From: Borborobacter arsenicus | Lineage (GTDB): Bacteria > Pseudomonadota > Alphaproteobacteria > Rhizobiales > Rhizobiaceae | Direction of reading: 5' to 3' | Length of the DNA stretch: 64,000 nt | NCBI RefSeq assembly: GCF_003934165.1 | Contig: NZ_RKST01000016.1 | Location: 62,001 to 126,000 of the forward strand | Shown here: piece after piece, positions 51,193 to 61,211 of the stretch | Layout of the letters: each line of letters opens with the position of its first letter | Numbering within the stretch: position 1 is the first letter of the stretch | Translations under genes and position numbers: made by a program | Notes under the pieces: model-generated | What the model was told of the DNA's origin: nothing | Database searches by the model: none | Seen by the model: the letters and a program-made list of their open reading frames with translations, nothing else

Positions 51193-53661
51193 ATGGCCTA
51201 CAAGCGACACATCGACCGCCTGCCGATCATTCCGGCGGATGCGAAGAAGCACAATGTCACCTGCCACTACTGCATCGTCGGCTGCGGCTACCATGCCTAC
51301 ACATGGCCGGTGAACAGGCAGGGCGGCACCGACGCCGCCGCCAATGCCTTTGGCGTCAATCTCGCCGAACAGCAGCCGGCCGATACCGAGGCCTGGTACG
51401 CGCCGTCGATGTACAACATCGTCAGGCAGGACGGGAAGGACGTCCATCTGGTCATCAAGCCGGACCACGCCTGCGTGGTGAACTCCGGCCTCGGCTCGGT
51501 GCGCGGTGCCCGCATGGCCGAGAACCGCCGGTCCGACAAGACCGGCACGCAGCAGCAGCGGCTGACCGAGCCGATGGTCTGGCGCTACGGCACCTGGCAG
51601 CCGACGAGCTGGAACGACGCGCTCGATCTGGTCGCGCGCGTCACCGCCCGGGTCATCGACAAGGACGACGAGAACGATCTGTTCGTTTCGATGTTCGACC
51701 ACGGCGGCTCGGCTGGCGGCTACGAGAACACCTGGGGCACGGGAAAGCTCTATTTCGGCTCGATGAAGGTCAAGAACTGCCGCATTCATAACCGGCCGGC
51801 CTACAATTCCGAGGTCCACTCGACCCGCGACATGGGCGTCGACGAACTGAACTATGCCTATGAAGACTACACGCTGACCGACACGATCATGCTGGTAGGC
51901 ACCAACCCGCTCGAATGCCAGACCAATTTGTTCCTGAACCACATGGTGCCGGGCATCAGGAACGGCGCAAAGGTGATCATCGTCGATCCGCGCCGCACCG
52001 TGACTGCCAATGCCTGTGAGGTGGAAGCCGGTGCGGAGAACGTGCTGCACCTGGCGATCAAGACCGGCACGGACTTGGCGCTGTTCAACACACTCTTCAC
52101 CTACATCGCCGATCAGGGTTGGGTGGACAAGGACTTCATCGCCGCCTCGACGCTCTCGGGCGACGTCGCGGTGCCGCAGGACGAAGCGCATCCGGCGGCG
52201 CTCGGCTCCTTCGAGATGGCGCGGGCGAAGTGCAAGATGTCGCTCGCCGAGGGCGCGTCGATCACGGGGCTGTCTGAGGCCGACATCGTCAAGGCGGCGG
52301 AATGGATCGCCATGCCGAAGGAGGATGGCTCGCGCCGCAAATGCGCCACGGGCTACGAGAAGGGCATCATCTGGGGCAACGACAACTATCGCGTCATCGG
52401 CGCGCTGGTGAACATCGGCCTGGCGACCGGCAATATCGGCCGCGAGGGCGGTGGTGTGTGCCGCCTCGGCGGCCACCAGGAAGGCTACTTCCGCCCCTCC
52501 GACGCGCATGTCGGGCGGCCCGCGCCCTATATCGACCAGCTGATCATCGCCGGCCGCGGCAAGGTGCATCACATCTGGGCCAACGACCACTACAAGACGA
52601 CGCTCAACGCGACCGAGTTCAAGCGCGAATACAACCGCCGGACCAATATGGTGAAGGATGCCATGGACGCCCATGCGGGCGCGACGCGGGAAGAACTCGT
52701 CGAGGCCATCGTCGGCGCGATCAACGCGGGCGGGCTGTTCTCGGTCAACGTGGACATCATCCACAGCCAGATCGGCCAGGCCGCGCACGTCATCCTGCCG
52801 GCGGTGGAGTCCGGCGAGATGAACCTGACCTCCATGAACGGCGAGCGCCGCATGCGCCTCGTCGAGAAATACATGGACGGCCCAGGCAACGCCAAGCCCG
52901 ACTGCCTGATCGCGGCGGGGCTTGCCCAGAACCTCGAACGTGTGCTGCGCGAGGATGGCCGCGAGGCCTATGCCGACCAGTTCAAGGGCTACGACTGGAA
53001 GACCGAGGAAGACGCTTTCATGGACGGCTATCACTCCGGCAATCCGGAAGTGACCTACGACCGGCTGCGCGCCATGGGCAACAACGGCGTGCAGGAACCC
53101 GTCGTCGGCTTCGAGAACGGGCAACTGGTCGGCACCAAGCGCCTTTACACCGACGGAAAGTTTACCCGTCATGGGCGAGAGGATGGCAAGGCGCTGTTCT
53201 GCGGCGGCGAATGGCGCGGCATGCAGGCGCCCGGCAAGGCCTACCAGAGGGACAATTACGAGTTCCTCATCAACAACGGCCGCGCCAACATCATCTGGCA
53301 GAACTGGTTCCTCGATCAGAGGAACGACTTCGTCACCGACCGCTACCCGACCTCCTATATCGAGATCAATCCGGAGGACATGGCGGAACTGGGCGTCAAG
53401 GCCGGGGACCTGGTCGAGGTATTCAACGATGTCGGCGCGACCCAGGCGCTCGCCTACCCCACGCCGACCGCGCGGCGGAAGGAGACCTTCATGGTGTTCG
53501 GCGCGCCAACCGGCGCACAGGGCAACATCGTCAATGCCGGCACGAACGAGCTGATCCTGCCGAACTACAAGCACACTTGGGCCAATATCCGGAAGATATC
53601 GGATGCGCCGGCCTCGGCGGCGGATCTCTCGTTCAAGTCCCTGGAGTACAGCGCGGGCTGA
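51193..53661 (+). CDS. aioA: AioA, arsenite oxidase molybdopterin subunit
   Basis: The 822-residue protein begins with the cluster motif C-x2-C-x3-C (VTCHYCIVGCGYH, Cys24/27/31) plus the Ser of NSGLGSVRGAR near residue 99, the arrangement that binds the [3Fe-4S] cluster in this enzyme. It belongs to the DMSO reductase family and carries a bis-MGD cofactor. It oxidises arsenite to arsenate. The start is ATG 51193, after GGGAGGGAA. It ends 15 nt before a strong stem-loop. Confidence 0.96.
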   Translation: MAYKRHIDRLPIIPADAKKHNVTCHYCIVGCGYHAYTWPVNRQGGTDAAANAFGVNLAEQQPADTEAWYAPSMYNIVRQDGKDVHLVIKPDHACVVNSGLGSVRGARMAENRRSDKTGTQQQRLTEPMVWRYGTWQPTSWNDALDLVARVTARVIDKDDENDLFVSMFDHGGSAGGYENTWGTGKLYFGSMKVKNCRIHNRPAYNSEVHSTRDMGVDELNYAYEDYTLTDTIMLVGTNPLECQTNLFLNHMVPGIRNGAKVIIVDPRRTVTANACEVEAGAENVLHLAIKTGTDLALFNTLFTYIADQGWVDKDFIAASTLSGDVAVPQDEAHPAALGSFEMARAKCKMSLAEGASITGLSEADIVKAAEWIAMPKEDGSRRKCATGYEKGIIWGNDNYRVIGALVNIGLATGNIGREGGGVCRLGGHQEGYFRPSDAHVGRPAPYIDQLIIAGRGKVHHIWANDHYKTTLNATEFKREYNRRTNMVKDAMDAHAGATREELVEAIVGAINAGGLFSVNVDIIHSQIGQAAHVILPAVESGEMNLTSMNGERRMRLVEKYMDGPGNAKPDCLIAAGLAQNLERVLREDGREAYADQFKGYDWKTEEDAFMDGYHSGNPEVTYDRLRAMGNNGVQEPVVGFENGQLVGTKRLYTDGKFTRHGREDGKALFCGGEWRGMQAPGKAYQRDNYEFLINNGRANIIWQNWFLDQRNDFVTDRYPTSYIEINPEDMAELGVKAGDLVEVFNDVGATQALAYPTPTARRKETFMVFGAPTGAQGNIVNAGTNELILPNYKHTWANIRKISDAPASAADLSFKSLEYSAG

Positions 53662-53675
53662 CCGCCGCGAACCTC

Positions 53676-53706
53676 GCGCCGCCGGGCTGCACCAGCCCGG
53701 CGGCGC
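53676..53706 (+). terminator. Strong stem-loop between aioA and the cytochrome c gene
   Basis: A perfect 14-bp stem (arm GCGCCGCCGGGCTG, 3-nt loop CAC) with no T-run after it. It may act as a partial terminator or as an mRNA 3' stabiliser that keeps aioBA expression above the cytochrome gene. Confidence 0.6.
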
Positions 53707-53731
53707 CTTCAGCATCAGACCGGAGTACATC

Positions 53732-54115
53732 GTGACATCATCGACCATGAAAGCCGTGGCGTCGGCAGCTTTTGTCCTCGTCGCATCCATGGCCCACGCC
53801 CAGGACATCGAAGCCGGCAAGGCCGCCTTCAGGAAGTGCGTCGCCTGCCATGCCATCGACACGACCACCAACAAGGTCGGCCCGCATCTCGGCGACGTGA
53901 TCGGCCGAACGGCCGGCACCGTCGAAGGATACAACTACTCGAAGGCCATGAAGGAAGCGGGCGCTGCCGGTCTCGTCTGGGACGAAACCCATCTGACCGA
54001 ATATCTTGTCGCGCCGAAGGCAAAGGTTCCCGGCACAAAGATGGCCTTCGCGGGCATCAAGAAGCCGGAGGAACTGGCCAATCTCGTCGCCTACCTGAAG
54101 ACCCTGCCGGAGTGA
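53732..54115 (+). CDS. Periplasmic class I cytochrome c, electron acceptor for AioBA
   Basis: The 127-residue protein has a signal peptide (AFVLVASMAHAQ), a haem site CVACH and a Met ligand in PGTKMAFAGI, typical of c552/c550. GTG 53732 has CGGAG at 7 nt; ATG 53747 lies too far from it. In rhizobia, a cytochrome c gene in this place accepts electrons from arsenite oxidase. Confidence 0.9.
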   Translation: MTSSTMKAVASAAFVLVASMAHAQDIEAGKAAFRKCVACHAIDTTTNKVGPHLGDVIGRTAGTVEGYNYSKAMKEAGAAGLVWDETHLTEYLVAPKAKVPGTKMAFAGIKKPEELANLVAYLKTLPE

Positions 54116-54117
54116 CC

Positions 54118-55386
54118 ATGACATCGTCCGCCCCTGCTCTTCCGGATCATTGCGACGCCGGCGCGACAGGGGCGGTCATCCCCGTCGATATCGCCGCGGC
54201 AAAAGCGACCGCCACGGCGTCTCCGGTGGCGGAGACAGAAACGCTGGACTTGCTTACCGCGATCGGACGCGTGACGGCAACGGATGTGGTCGCGAGCCTG
54301 AACCTGCCGCCGTTCAACGCCTCCGCGATGGACGGGTACGCGGTCAAGGCGGACAGCGTCACTGGACAAGGTCCGTGGCGTCTCAAGGTGACGGGCCGCA
54401 TCGCAGCGGGCGATGCTCCCAAGCAATCCTCTCAAGGCTCGGTCCGCATCCTAACCGGGGCGCCGGTCCCGCAAGGATTCGACACCGTCGTCATGCAGGA
54501 GAAATGCCGCCTCGACGGCGATGCGATCGTCATCGACCAAAGGCCGCGTACGGGCCAGAACGTGCGGATCGCGGGAGAGGACGTGCGTCGCGGTGAATCC
54601 CTTCTGGACTCAGGAGACACCCTGAAACCTCAGCATCTCGCGCTTCTTGCCGGTCAGGGCATGGCCGGGATCGAGGTTCGTCGCAAGGTCCGCATAGGGC
54701 TCATCTCGACGGGTACCGAACTGCGTGAGCCGGGTCAGTCACTTCATCCCGGTCAGATCTTCAACTCGAACCGCGTGATGCTGCGCGCCAGTCTCGACGC
54801 GTTTCGTTGGGCCGAGGTGCTCGACTTCGGAATCGTGCCCGATACGCGCGAGGCCATCGCCGCGGCCCTGGCCGAGGCGGCCACGCGATGCGACGCGATC
54901 ATCACCACGGGCGGCGTATCGGCCGGGGAGGAAGACCATGTCACCTGGGCCGTAGGCTCCGGCGGCGGCATGCTCGACGTCATGAAGGTCGCCATGCGAC
55001 CCGGAAAACCGGTGAAAGTGGGGAAGCTCGGCGCCGCCCTGTTTCTCGGCCTTCCCGGCAATCCCAATGCCACACTCGTCACCTTCCGCATGATCGCGCT
55101 TCCGGCGCTCCGCAAGCTGGCAGGCCTGTCGATCACGGCGCCTACCTGGACGCAGGCGGTTGCCGATTTCACCTATGAAAAGCGTCCCGACCGTACGGAG
55201 TTCGTGCCGGTGCGCCTCGCCGCCGCAGGGGCGGATGGATTGCCGCGCCTCGCCGTGCTTGGCCGCGGCTCCTCCGCCAGCCTGCGGGCTATCTCGCAGG
55301 CCGACGGGATTGCGCTGTTGCCACCGGGGGTGGATCTGGTTTCTCCGGGATATTTGATCCGGATTGAGTTGCTCAACGTCGTGTGA
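54118..55386 (+). CDS. moeA: MoeA-family molybdopterin molybdotransferase
   Basis: The 422-residue protein has the MoeA layout: N-terminal DALGRVLAE-like start (LLTAIGRVTATDVVA), NASAMDGYAV, a MoaB-like central domain (DAIITTGGVSAGEEDHV) and a C-terminal beta-barrel. MoeA inserts Mo into molybdopterin; copies in aio clusters (moeA1) serve arsenite oxidase. It starts 2 nt after the cytochrome gene and ends the operon. Confidence 0.92.
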   Translation: MTSSAPALPDHCDAGATGAVIPVDIAAAKATATASPVAETETLDLLTAIGRVTATDVVASLNLPPFNASAMDGYAVKADSVTGQGPWRLKVTGRIAAGDAPKQSSQGSVRILTGAPVPQGFDTVVMQEKCRLDGDAIVIDQRPRTGQNVRIAGEDVRRGESLLDSGDTLKPQHLALLAGQGMAGIEVRRKVRIGLISTGTELREPGQSLHPGQIFNSNRVMLRASLDAFRWAEVLDFGIVPDTREAIAAALAEAATRCDAIITTGGVSAGEEDHVTWAVGSGGGMLDVMKVAMRPGKPVKVGKLGAALFLGLPGNPNATLVTFRMIALPALRKLAGLSITAPTWTQAVADFTYEKRPDRTEFVPVRLAAAGADGLPRLAVLGRGSSASLRAISQADGIALLPPGVDLVSPGYLIRIELLNVV

Positions 55387-55448
55387 GCGATCCCTTCTAG
55401 TTTCCATTATCCACAACTCGATCTAGCGACTCACTTGGATACTTAGAA

Positions 55449-55466
55449 ATGTCATGAGACTGTTAC
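55449..55466 (+). promoter_or_regulatory. Pho box upstream of pstS
   Basis: ATGTCAT-N4-CTGTTAC is a direct repeat with an 11-bp period, close to the PhoB consensus CTGTCAT-N4-CTGTCAT. It lies 66 bp before the pstS ATG. PhoB from this cluster is the likely activator. Confidence 0.7.
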
Positions 55467-55532
55467 ACAGCCCAGCTAGGCAACTCCCGTCGCCATGAGG
55501 CGTCGATACCGAATTCCGACAGGAGTAGGCTC

Positions 55533-56543
55533 ATGAAAAAATTCTTCCTCACGGCTTCGGCGGCTTCGATCGCCTTGGCCGCCTCAATCGCCCATTCATC
55601 CGCTCAGGATGTCCCGACCGTCCTGGTTGACGGTTCCTCCACCGTGTTTCCGATTTCCGAAGCTATGGCAGAGGAGTTCCAGAACGAGCAGGCCGGCGCG
55701 ATCCGCGTGACCGTGGGTTCCTCGGGCACCGGCGGCGGCTTCAAGAAGTTCTGTCGCGGCGAAACGGATGTGACGGGCGCCTCTCGGCCGATCACCAACG
55801 AGGAAAAGGAACTCTGCGCACAGAACAACGTCGAATTCATCGAGATGCCGATCGCGATCGACGCGCTGGCGAACATCATTCATCCGTCGAACGAGTTCGC
55901 TTCGTGCATGACGGTCGAGCAACTGAAGATGCTGTGGGAGCCGGAAGCTCAGGGCAAGATCACGAAGTGGAACCAGCTTGACCCGTCCTGGCCGGACGCG
56001 ACCATCGGCTTGTTCGGCGCCGGCACCGACTCGGGTACCTACGACTATTTCACCTTCGCGATCACCGGGAAGGAACATTCCAGCCGAGGTGACTACACGG
56101 CCACCGAGGATGACAACATCACCATTCAGGGCGTGAGCGGCGACGAGAACGCGATCGGCTACCTCGGCCTCGCCTACCTCACCGAAAACGCCGACAAGGT
56201 GAAGGCGGTCGGCGTCAAGCAGGAAAACGGCGAATGCGTGCTGCCGTCGGTGGAAACGGCAGTCGACGCGAGCTACCAGCCTCTGACCCGGCCGATCTTC
56301 TGGTACATTTCCAAGGGCGCGGCGGACACTAAGCCGCATGTCGACAAGTTCGTGGAGTTCGCCTTTACCCCGGAAACGCAGCAGGCGCTGGTGGGTGAAG
56401 TTGGTTACGTGCCGCTGCCTGCCGAGGCCGCGAACAAGGCGCTGGACAAGTTCGAGAAGCGGACGCTCGGCAGTGCTTTCGATGGCGGTTCCAAGCTTGG
56501 AGTAACCATCGACGAACTGGTCAGCGCTGCAGGCAGCAACTGA
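55533..56543 (+). CDS. pstS: PstS, phosphate-binding protein
   Basis: The 336-residue protein has a signal peptide ([20 protein letters not shown]) and the PstS binding loops: [30 protein letters not shown] and [12 protein letters not shown]. It captures phosphate in the periplasm for the PstCAB importer; some PstS proteins strongly exclude arsenate. The ribosome site AGGAG lies before ATG 55533. It is followed by a very stable stem-loop. Confidence 0.95.
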   Translation: MKKFFLTASAASIALAASIAHSSAQDVPTVLVDGSSTVFPISEAMAEEFQNEQAGAIRVTVGSSGTGGGFKKFCRGETDVTGASRPITNEEKELCAQNNVEFIEMPIAIDALANIIHPSNEFASCMTVEQLKMLWEPEAQGKITKWNQLDPSWPDATIGLFGAGTDSGTYDYFTFAITGKEHSSRGDYTATEDDNITIQGVSGDENAIGYLGLAYLTENADKVKAVGVKQENGECVLPSVETAVDASYQPLTRPIFWYISKGAADTKPHVDKFVEFAFTPETQQALVGEVGYVPLPAEAANKALDKFEKRTLGSAFDGGSKLGVTIDELVSAAGSN

Positions 56544-56550
56544 GTTCGAT

Positions 56551-56580
56551 GCGGCCGCGGCGGGCTGCCGCCGCGGCCGC
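56551..56580 (+). terminator. Strong stem-loop between pstS and pstC
   Basis: A perfect 13-bp GC stem (arm GCGGCCGCGGCGG, loop GCTG) 8 nt after the pstS stop, without a T-run. Such intergenic hairpins often raise the level of the binding-protein mRNA over the permease genes by stopping some transcripts and protecting the 3' end. Confidence 0.65.
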
Positions 56581-56601
56581 TCCCCATATCCAGGAAAAAT
56601 C

Positions 56602-57534
56602 ATGCTCCCCGCCGTCGCCCAAGAAAGCAAGTTTCGGCCGACCGAGACCTATCTCGCGCGCAGGCGCATCATCGCGAGGCTGATGAGCTTCCTGCTGTTC
56701 ATGGCAGCCGCCGCCTCAGTCCTGGTCACAACCGGCATCGTCTATGTTCTTGTAAGTGAGTCCTGGAACTTTTTTCGGCAGGTGTCCCTGCTGGAGTTCC
56801 TGACCGATACTCAATGGACGCCCGTGTTCGCCGAGCCGCGGTTCGGGATCCTTCCTCTTCTGACAGCGACCCTTTGGGCAGCCGGCATCGCGCTGCTGAT
56901 CGGGATACCGCTGGGCACTGCGCTTGCGATTTATCTGAGCGAGTATGCACCGTCCAAGGTTCGCGAAATCGTCAAACCCCTCCTCGAATTGATCGAGGCC
57001 GTGCCTACGGTCGTTTTCGGTTATTTCGCTCTGCTGTTCCTGACGCCGCTCTTCCGAATGTTCATTCCCGGATTGACGGGTTTCAATTTGCTCGTTCCCG
57101 GCATCGTCCTCGGGATCATGATCCTGCCTTATGTTGTCTCGGTGAGCGAAGATGCGATGCGGGCCGTGCCGTCGTCTCTGCGCGAAGGTGCCTATGCTCT
57201 TGGAATGACGCGAATCCAGACTTCGGTTCGCGTGATTATCCCTGCCGCCTTCTCAGGTATCACTGCAGCCTATGTGCTCGGCATGTCACGTGCGGTCGGC
57301 GAAACGATGGTCCTGGCGATAGCCGCCGGACAGAACCCCAATCTGACGGGCGATCCGCGCGAGGGTGCTGCGACCATCACCGCCTACATCGTTCAGATGG
57401 CGATGGGAGACCTTCCCCAAGGCTCGCTCGCCTATGAATCAATATTCGCAGTGGGCCTCGCGCTGTTCGTCCTCACGCTCTTTTTCAACCTGGTCGGCTT
57501 CTTCCTGCGCCGCCGCTTCCGCGAGGTCTACTGA
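56602..57534 (+). CDS. pstC: PstC, phosphate ABC permease
   Basis: The 310-residue permease has six helices and the pattern LLTATLWAAGIALLIGIPLG, LLELIEAVPTVVFGYFALLF, with the EAA loop SSLREGAYALGMTRIQ. It forms the PstCA channel. The stop overlaps the pstA start (TGATG). Confidence 0.93.
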   Translation: MLPAVAQESKFRPTETYLARRRIIARLMSFLLFMAAAASVLVTTGIVYVLVSESWNFFRQVSLLEFLTDTQWTPVFAEPRFGILPLLTATLWAAGIALLIGIPLGTALAIYLSEYAPSKVREIVKPLLELIEAVPTVVFGYFALLFLTPLFRMFIPGLTGFNLLVPGIVLGIMILPYVVSVSEDAMRAVPSSLREGAYALGMTRIQTSVRVIIPAAFSGITAAYVLGMSRAVGETMVLAIAAGQNPNLTGDPREGAATITAYIVQMAMGDLPQGSLAYESIFAVGLALFVLTLFFNLVGFFLRRRFREVY

Positions 57535-58490
57535 TGGCCGCCGTCGATTTTGAACATCGAGTCGCCTTCAATCCTATGTCCGAGGCCGAAGCGAGCCGTG
57601 TGATCGGCGTCGCGAAGCGCCGCGACTTCCTTTTCGCGATACTGGGCGTGTTCGTCCTGGTTCTGTCGATGGGAATGCTGACGGCGCTTATCGTCGACCT
57701 ACTTGTCGATGGATTGGCGCGCATCGATTACGATTTCCTGACGAGCTTCCCGTCCCGCCGGCCGGCACAGGCAGGGATCCTGTCGGCCTGGGTGGGCACA
57801 TCCCTCGTCATGCTGACGACTGCACTCATTGCGATTCCTCTTGGCATCATGGCTGGAATCTATCTTGAGGAGTACGCCCCCAGGAACTGGGTGACCGACA
57901 TCATCGAGATCAACGTCAGCAACCTCGCTGGCGTGCCGTCCATCATCTACGGCCTGCTGGCGCTAGGCCTCTTCGTCTACACGCTGGGGCTCGGCCGCAC
58001 CGTGCTGACCGCGGGTCTGGTGCTCGCACTCTTGATCCTCCCCGTCGTCATAGTAGCCACCCGAGAGGCCGTTCGCAGCATCCCGCTAATCATCCGCGAG
58101 GGAGCCTACGGCATGGGTGCGGACAAGTGGCAGGTGATCTGGCACTACATTCTTCCGGCCGCGCGCCCGGGAATCCTAACTGGCGCGATTGTCGGACTGT
58201 CGCGCGCGATCGGTGAGACCGCGCCCGTTCTGACGATCGGCGCACTCACCTTCATCGCCTTCCTGCCGCCATCCCCAGTTCAGCCTGAGTTTCCATTCCT
58301 GAACTTCGACTGGTTGACCTCGCCATTTACGGTGATGCCGATCCAGATGTTCAACTGGATCTCGCGCCCGCAGGAAGCCTTCCATATCAACGCCGCTGCG
58401 ACCGGGCTTGTGCTCATCGCGATGACACTGACCATGAACGCCGTCGCGATCTGGATCCGTTATCGCCTGAGAAGCCAGGCGCGGTCGTGA
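57534..58490 (+). CDS. pstA: PstA, phosphate ABC permease
   Basis: The 318-residue permease has [19 protein letters not shown] and the EAA loop [20 protein letters not shown], followed by [13 protein letters not shown]. It is the partner of PstC. It overlaps pstC by 1 nt and precedes pstB by 25 nt. Confidence 0.93.
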   Translation: MAAVDFEHRVAFNPMSEAEASRVIGVAKRRDFLFAILGVFVLVLSMGMLTALIVDLLVDGLARIDYDFLTSFPSRRPAQAGILSAWVGTSLVMLTTALIAIPLGIMAGIYLEEYAPRNWVTDIIEINVSNLAGVPSIIYGLLALGLFVYTLGLGRTVLTAGLVLALLILPVVIVATREAVRSIPLIIREGAYGMGADKWQVIWHYILPAARPGILTGAIVGLSRAIGETAPVLTIGALTFIAFLPPSPVQPEFPFLNFDWLTSPFTVMPIQMFNWISRPQEAFHINAAATGLVLIAMTLTMNAVAIWIRYRLRSQARS

Positions 58491-58515
58491 GCCGACGCCC
58501 TCTCCGGAGTCCCAG

Positions 58516-59379
58516 ATGCCCGAGGCAATCATGAACCAAGAAACCTACCGACAAAGCGAGTTCGCTCGTGCGTCTGATCCGAGTGTTGCAGCGGGCAGTC
58601 GCCCTAATGCCATATCGGATACGCTCAAGGCAGACGTTCGCGGCCTTTCCTTCTGGTATGATCAGTTCCAGGCCCTCAAGAACATCGACCTGCCAATTGC
58701 CGAAAAGAAGGTAACCGCCCTAATCGGCGCTTCCGGCTGCGGCAAAAGCACCCTGCTTCGATGCTTCAACCGGATGCATGATCTTTATCCGGGCAACCGA
58801 TACGATGGCGAGATTGTGCTCCTGCCGGAAAATCAGAACATCGTCGACAAGGGCATCGACCCAATCAGGGTTCGTCTCAAAGCCGGGATGGTCTTTCAAA
58901 AGCCGAATCCCTTCCCGAAGTCGATTTTCGAGAATGTGGCCTCGGGGCTTCGGGTCAGAGGAATTCGGGACCGGGCGGTTATCGCGGGCCGGGTCGAGGA
59001 AGTGCTGCGCGAGGCTGCGCTGTGGGACGAAGTGAAGGATCGACTCGATCAGTCCGCCTACGCGTTGTCAGGAGGTCAGCAACAGCGCCTTTGCATCGCG
59101 CGCACGCTTGCGCCGGAGCCTGAGCTAATCCTGCTCGACGAACCAACCTCTGCGCTCGACCCCATTGCTACGGCGAAGATCGAAGAACTCATTGAAAAGC
59201 TGCGCGACCACTATGCAATCGTCATCGTCACGCACTCGATGCAGCAGGCGGCGCGGATTTCAGCCTACTGCGCGTTCATGCATCTGGGCCAGCTCGTCGA
59301 GTTCGGCACCAACGAAACGATCTTCACCAGCCCGAAGGAGAAGCGCACCCAGGATTACATCACCGGACGGTTCGGCTGA
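58516..59379 (+). CDS. pstB: PstB, phosphate ABC ATPase
   Basis: The 287-residue ATPase has Walker [12 protein letters not shown], signature [12 protein letters not shown] and Walker [14 protein letters not shown], with the PstB-specific [18 protein letters not shown] 58516 has GGAG at 6 nt; ATG 58531 is an alternative. It powers phosphate uptake. Confidence 0.95.
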   Translation: MPEAIMNQETYRQSEFARASDPSVAAGSRPNAISDTLKADVRGLSFWYDQFQALKNIDLPIAEKKVTALIGASGCGKSTLLRCFNRMHDLYPGNRYDGEIVLLPENQNIVDKGIDPIRVRLKAGMVFQKPNPFPKSIFENVASGLRVRGIRDRAVIAGRVEEVLREAALWDEVKDRLDQSAYALSGGQQQRLCIARTLAPEPELILLDEPTSALDPIATAKIEELIEKLRDHYAIVIVTHSMQQAARISAYCAFMHLGQLVEFGTNETIFTSPKEKRTQDYITGRFG

Positions 59380-59401
59380 CGAGCGAGGGTGGAGAACCGC
59401 T

Positions 59402-60103
59402 ATGAGCGAGCACATCGTAACGTCCTTCGATCAAGACCTAGAGCGCATCGATAAGCTGATCCGCGACATGGGAGAACTTGGCGCCGAGATGGTCGCGGAC
59501 GCGACACGCGCTCTACTGTCTTCCGACGAACCTCTGGCACAGCGGATCGTCTCGGAGGACGTCATTATGGACGCACGCCAGCGGGAGCTTGACGACGCGG
59601 CGATTGCGTTGATCGCCAAGCGTCAGCCCATGGCACAAGACCTCAGGACAGTAATCGGCGCCATCCGGATTGCAGCCGACCTAGAGCGTATTGGCGATCT
59701 AGCGAAAAACGTCGCAAAACGCGTCCCTTCGGCCGGCGGCTCCACGATTCCCAAGCCGCTTTCCGGATCGCTTCAAACGATGTCGGAGTTGGTGCTGGCT
59801 CAGGTCCGGCGTGCGATTGCCATGTATGCCTCCCGCGACGCCGAAGGTCTCGTGAGCCTCCGCGAGGACGATGAAAGGATCGACATCCAATACACGTCGC
59901 TCTTCCGAGAGCTGCTTACCTACATGATGGAAGATCCCCGCAACATCACATCATGCACGCATTTGATCTTCTGCGCAAAGAATCTCGAGCGGATCGGGGA
60001 CCATGTCACGAACATTGCCGAGAACGGGTACTACACCCTGACAGGTCAACAGCTTCCCGCTACTCGCCCCAAAGCGGATGAGACTGCAGCAGCTCAGGGG
60101 TGA
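59402..60103 (+). CDS. phoU: PhoU, phosphate signalling and transport regulator
   Basis: The 233-residue protein is two repeated three-helix bundles with the conserved metal-binding motifs DLERIGDLAKNVAK and NLERIGDHVTNIAE. PhoU links PstSCAB to the PhoR/PhoB pathway and keeps it off when phosphate is high. It follows pstB after 22 nt. No phoR gene is present in the window. Confidence 0.94.
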   Translation: MSEHIVTSFDQDLERIDKLIRDMGELGAEMVADATRALLSSDEPLAQRIVSEDVIMDARQRELDDAAIALIAKRQPMAQDLRTVIGAIRIAADLERIGDLAKNVAKRVPSAGGSTIPKPLSGSLQTMSELVLAQVRRAIAMYASRDAEGLVSLREDDERIDIQYTSLFRELLTYMMEDPRNITSCTHLIFCAKNLERIGDHVTNIAENGYYTLTGQQLPATRPKADETAAAQG

Positions 60104-60110
60104 GGGTATC

Positions 60111-60809
60111 ATGATCGCGCCCCGCATAATGGTGGTCGAAGACGAGGAGCCGCTGAGCGTGCTTCTTCGTTACAATTTAGAAGCTGAGGGCTACCAGGTA
60201 GAGACCCTTTCGAGGGGTGACGAGGCTGAGCTTCGTCTGCAAGAAGCCGTTCCCGACCTACTGGTTCTAGACTGGATGGTACCCGCCGTCTCGGGAATCG
60301 AACTCTGCCGCCGACTGAGAATGCGTCCAGAAACGCAGAGGCTACCGATCGTGATGCTTACCGCACGGGGTGAAGAAGGAGACCGCGTCAGAGGCCTATC
60401 CGTCGGGGCGGACGACTATGTCGTAAAGCCGTTCTCGACGCCTGAACTTCTCGCCCGGATCCGAGCCGTGCTGCGTCGTGCTAACCCGTCCGTGCTGTCT
60501 CATGTACTGACGGTGGGAGAGCTTCTCCTCGACCGTGAACAGCATCAGGTGTTCAGGAAGGGCCGGGGCGTCCGGCTTGGCCCGACTGAATACCGCCTGC
60601 TCGAGTTCATGATGCTCGCCCCCGGCAGGGTCTTTTCTCGGGAGCAATTGCTTGATGGCGTCTGGGGCAACGGCGTCTATGTCGACGAGCGGACGGTTGA
60701 CGTTCACATCGGCAGGCTTCGCAAGGCAATCAATACGGGGCGATGCCTGGACATGGTCAGGACGGTTCGAGGCGCAGGCTATGCGATCGGAGAGATGGCT
60801 GGACGGTAG
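60111..60809 (+). CDS. phoB: PhoB response regulator
   Basis: The 232-residue OmpR-family regulator has a receiver domain (E10/D11, phospho-acceptor D54 in LVLDWMVPAVSG) and a winged-helix domain (RLGPTEYRLLEFMM, VDVHIGRLRKAI). The LDWMVPAVSG motif is typical of PhoB. ATG 60111 has GAGGG upstream. It should bind the Pho boxes at 55449 and 43091. The partner kinase is not local, so it may depend on the chromosomal PhoR. Confidence 0.92.
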   Translation: MIAPRIMVVEDEEPLSVLLRYNLEAEGYQVETLSRGDEAELRLQEAVPDLLVLDWMVPAVSGIELCRRLRMRPETQRLPIVMLTARGEEGDRVRGLSVGADDYVVKPFSTPELLARIRAVLRRANPSVLSHVLTVGELLLDREQHQVFRKGRGVRLGPTEYRLLEFMMLAPGRVFSREQLLDGVWGNGVYVDERTVDVHIGRLRKAINTGRCLDMVRTVRGAGYAIGEMAGR

Positions 60810-60867
60810 GGGTTTACATCCTAGCCCCAGCGCACTAAATCATCTATAAATCGACGAGTATGGATAT

Positions 60868-61200
60868 ATGCAAAAGAAGCACGCGTTAGCAGCACTGGCG
60901 GCCCTCGGGCAGGAAACCCGTCTCGATGTGTTCCGTCTTCTTGTTCAAGCCGGTTCGGAAGGCATCCCGGCCGGCGAGATCGCCGCGCGGGTTGGCGCGG
61001 TGCAAAATACTACCTCTTCCCACCTGAAAGTTCTGATGCATGCCGGACTCATCCGGCCTGAACGGGATGGGCGCGTGGTGCGCTACGTCGCCGATATGAC
61101 CGGCTTCAGGGACCTGCTCGCCTACCTGATGGAGGACTGCTGCAACGGATCGCCGGAACTCTGCCGCCCCGTCATAAACGCCATCGCCTGCGACTGTTAG
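60868..61200 (+). CDS. arsR: ArsR-family arsenite-responsive repressor
   Basis: The 110-residue protein is a winged-helix ArsR repressor (LGQETRLDVFRLL, TTSSHLKVLMHAGLI). It lacks the alpha-3 ELCVCDLC metal site; instead it has clustered cysteines at the C-terminus (C91, C92, C99, C108, C110), so As(III) probably binds there, as in other rhizobial ArsR proteins. It controls the downstream arsenate reductase and ACR3 genes. The start codon follows an AT-rich imperfect palindrome (60843-60868), a possible operator. Confidence 0.9.
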   Translation: MQKKHALAALAALGQETRLDVFRLLVQAGSEGIPAGEIAARVGAVQNTTSSHLKVLMHAGLIRPERDGRVVRYVADMTGFRDLLAYLMEDCCNGSPELCRPVINAIACDC

Positions 61201-61211
61201 GAACGACCGAT

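Noticed and set aside
51154-53934. 926-codon open frame on the minus strand opposite aioA
   Set aside because: It mirrors aioA in a GC-rich antisense frame, has no family features and crosses several real gene boundaries.
60819-60838. Weak GGGG...CCCC hairpin after phoB
   Set aside because: Only four paired bases with a long loop; not enough for a terminator call.
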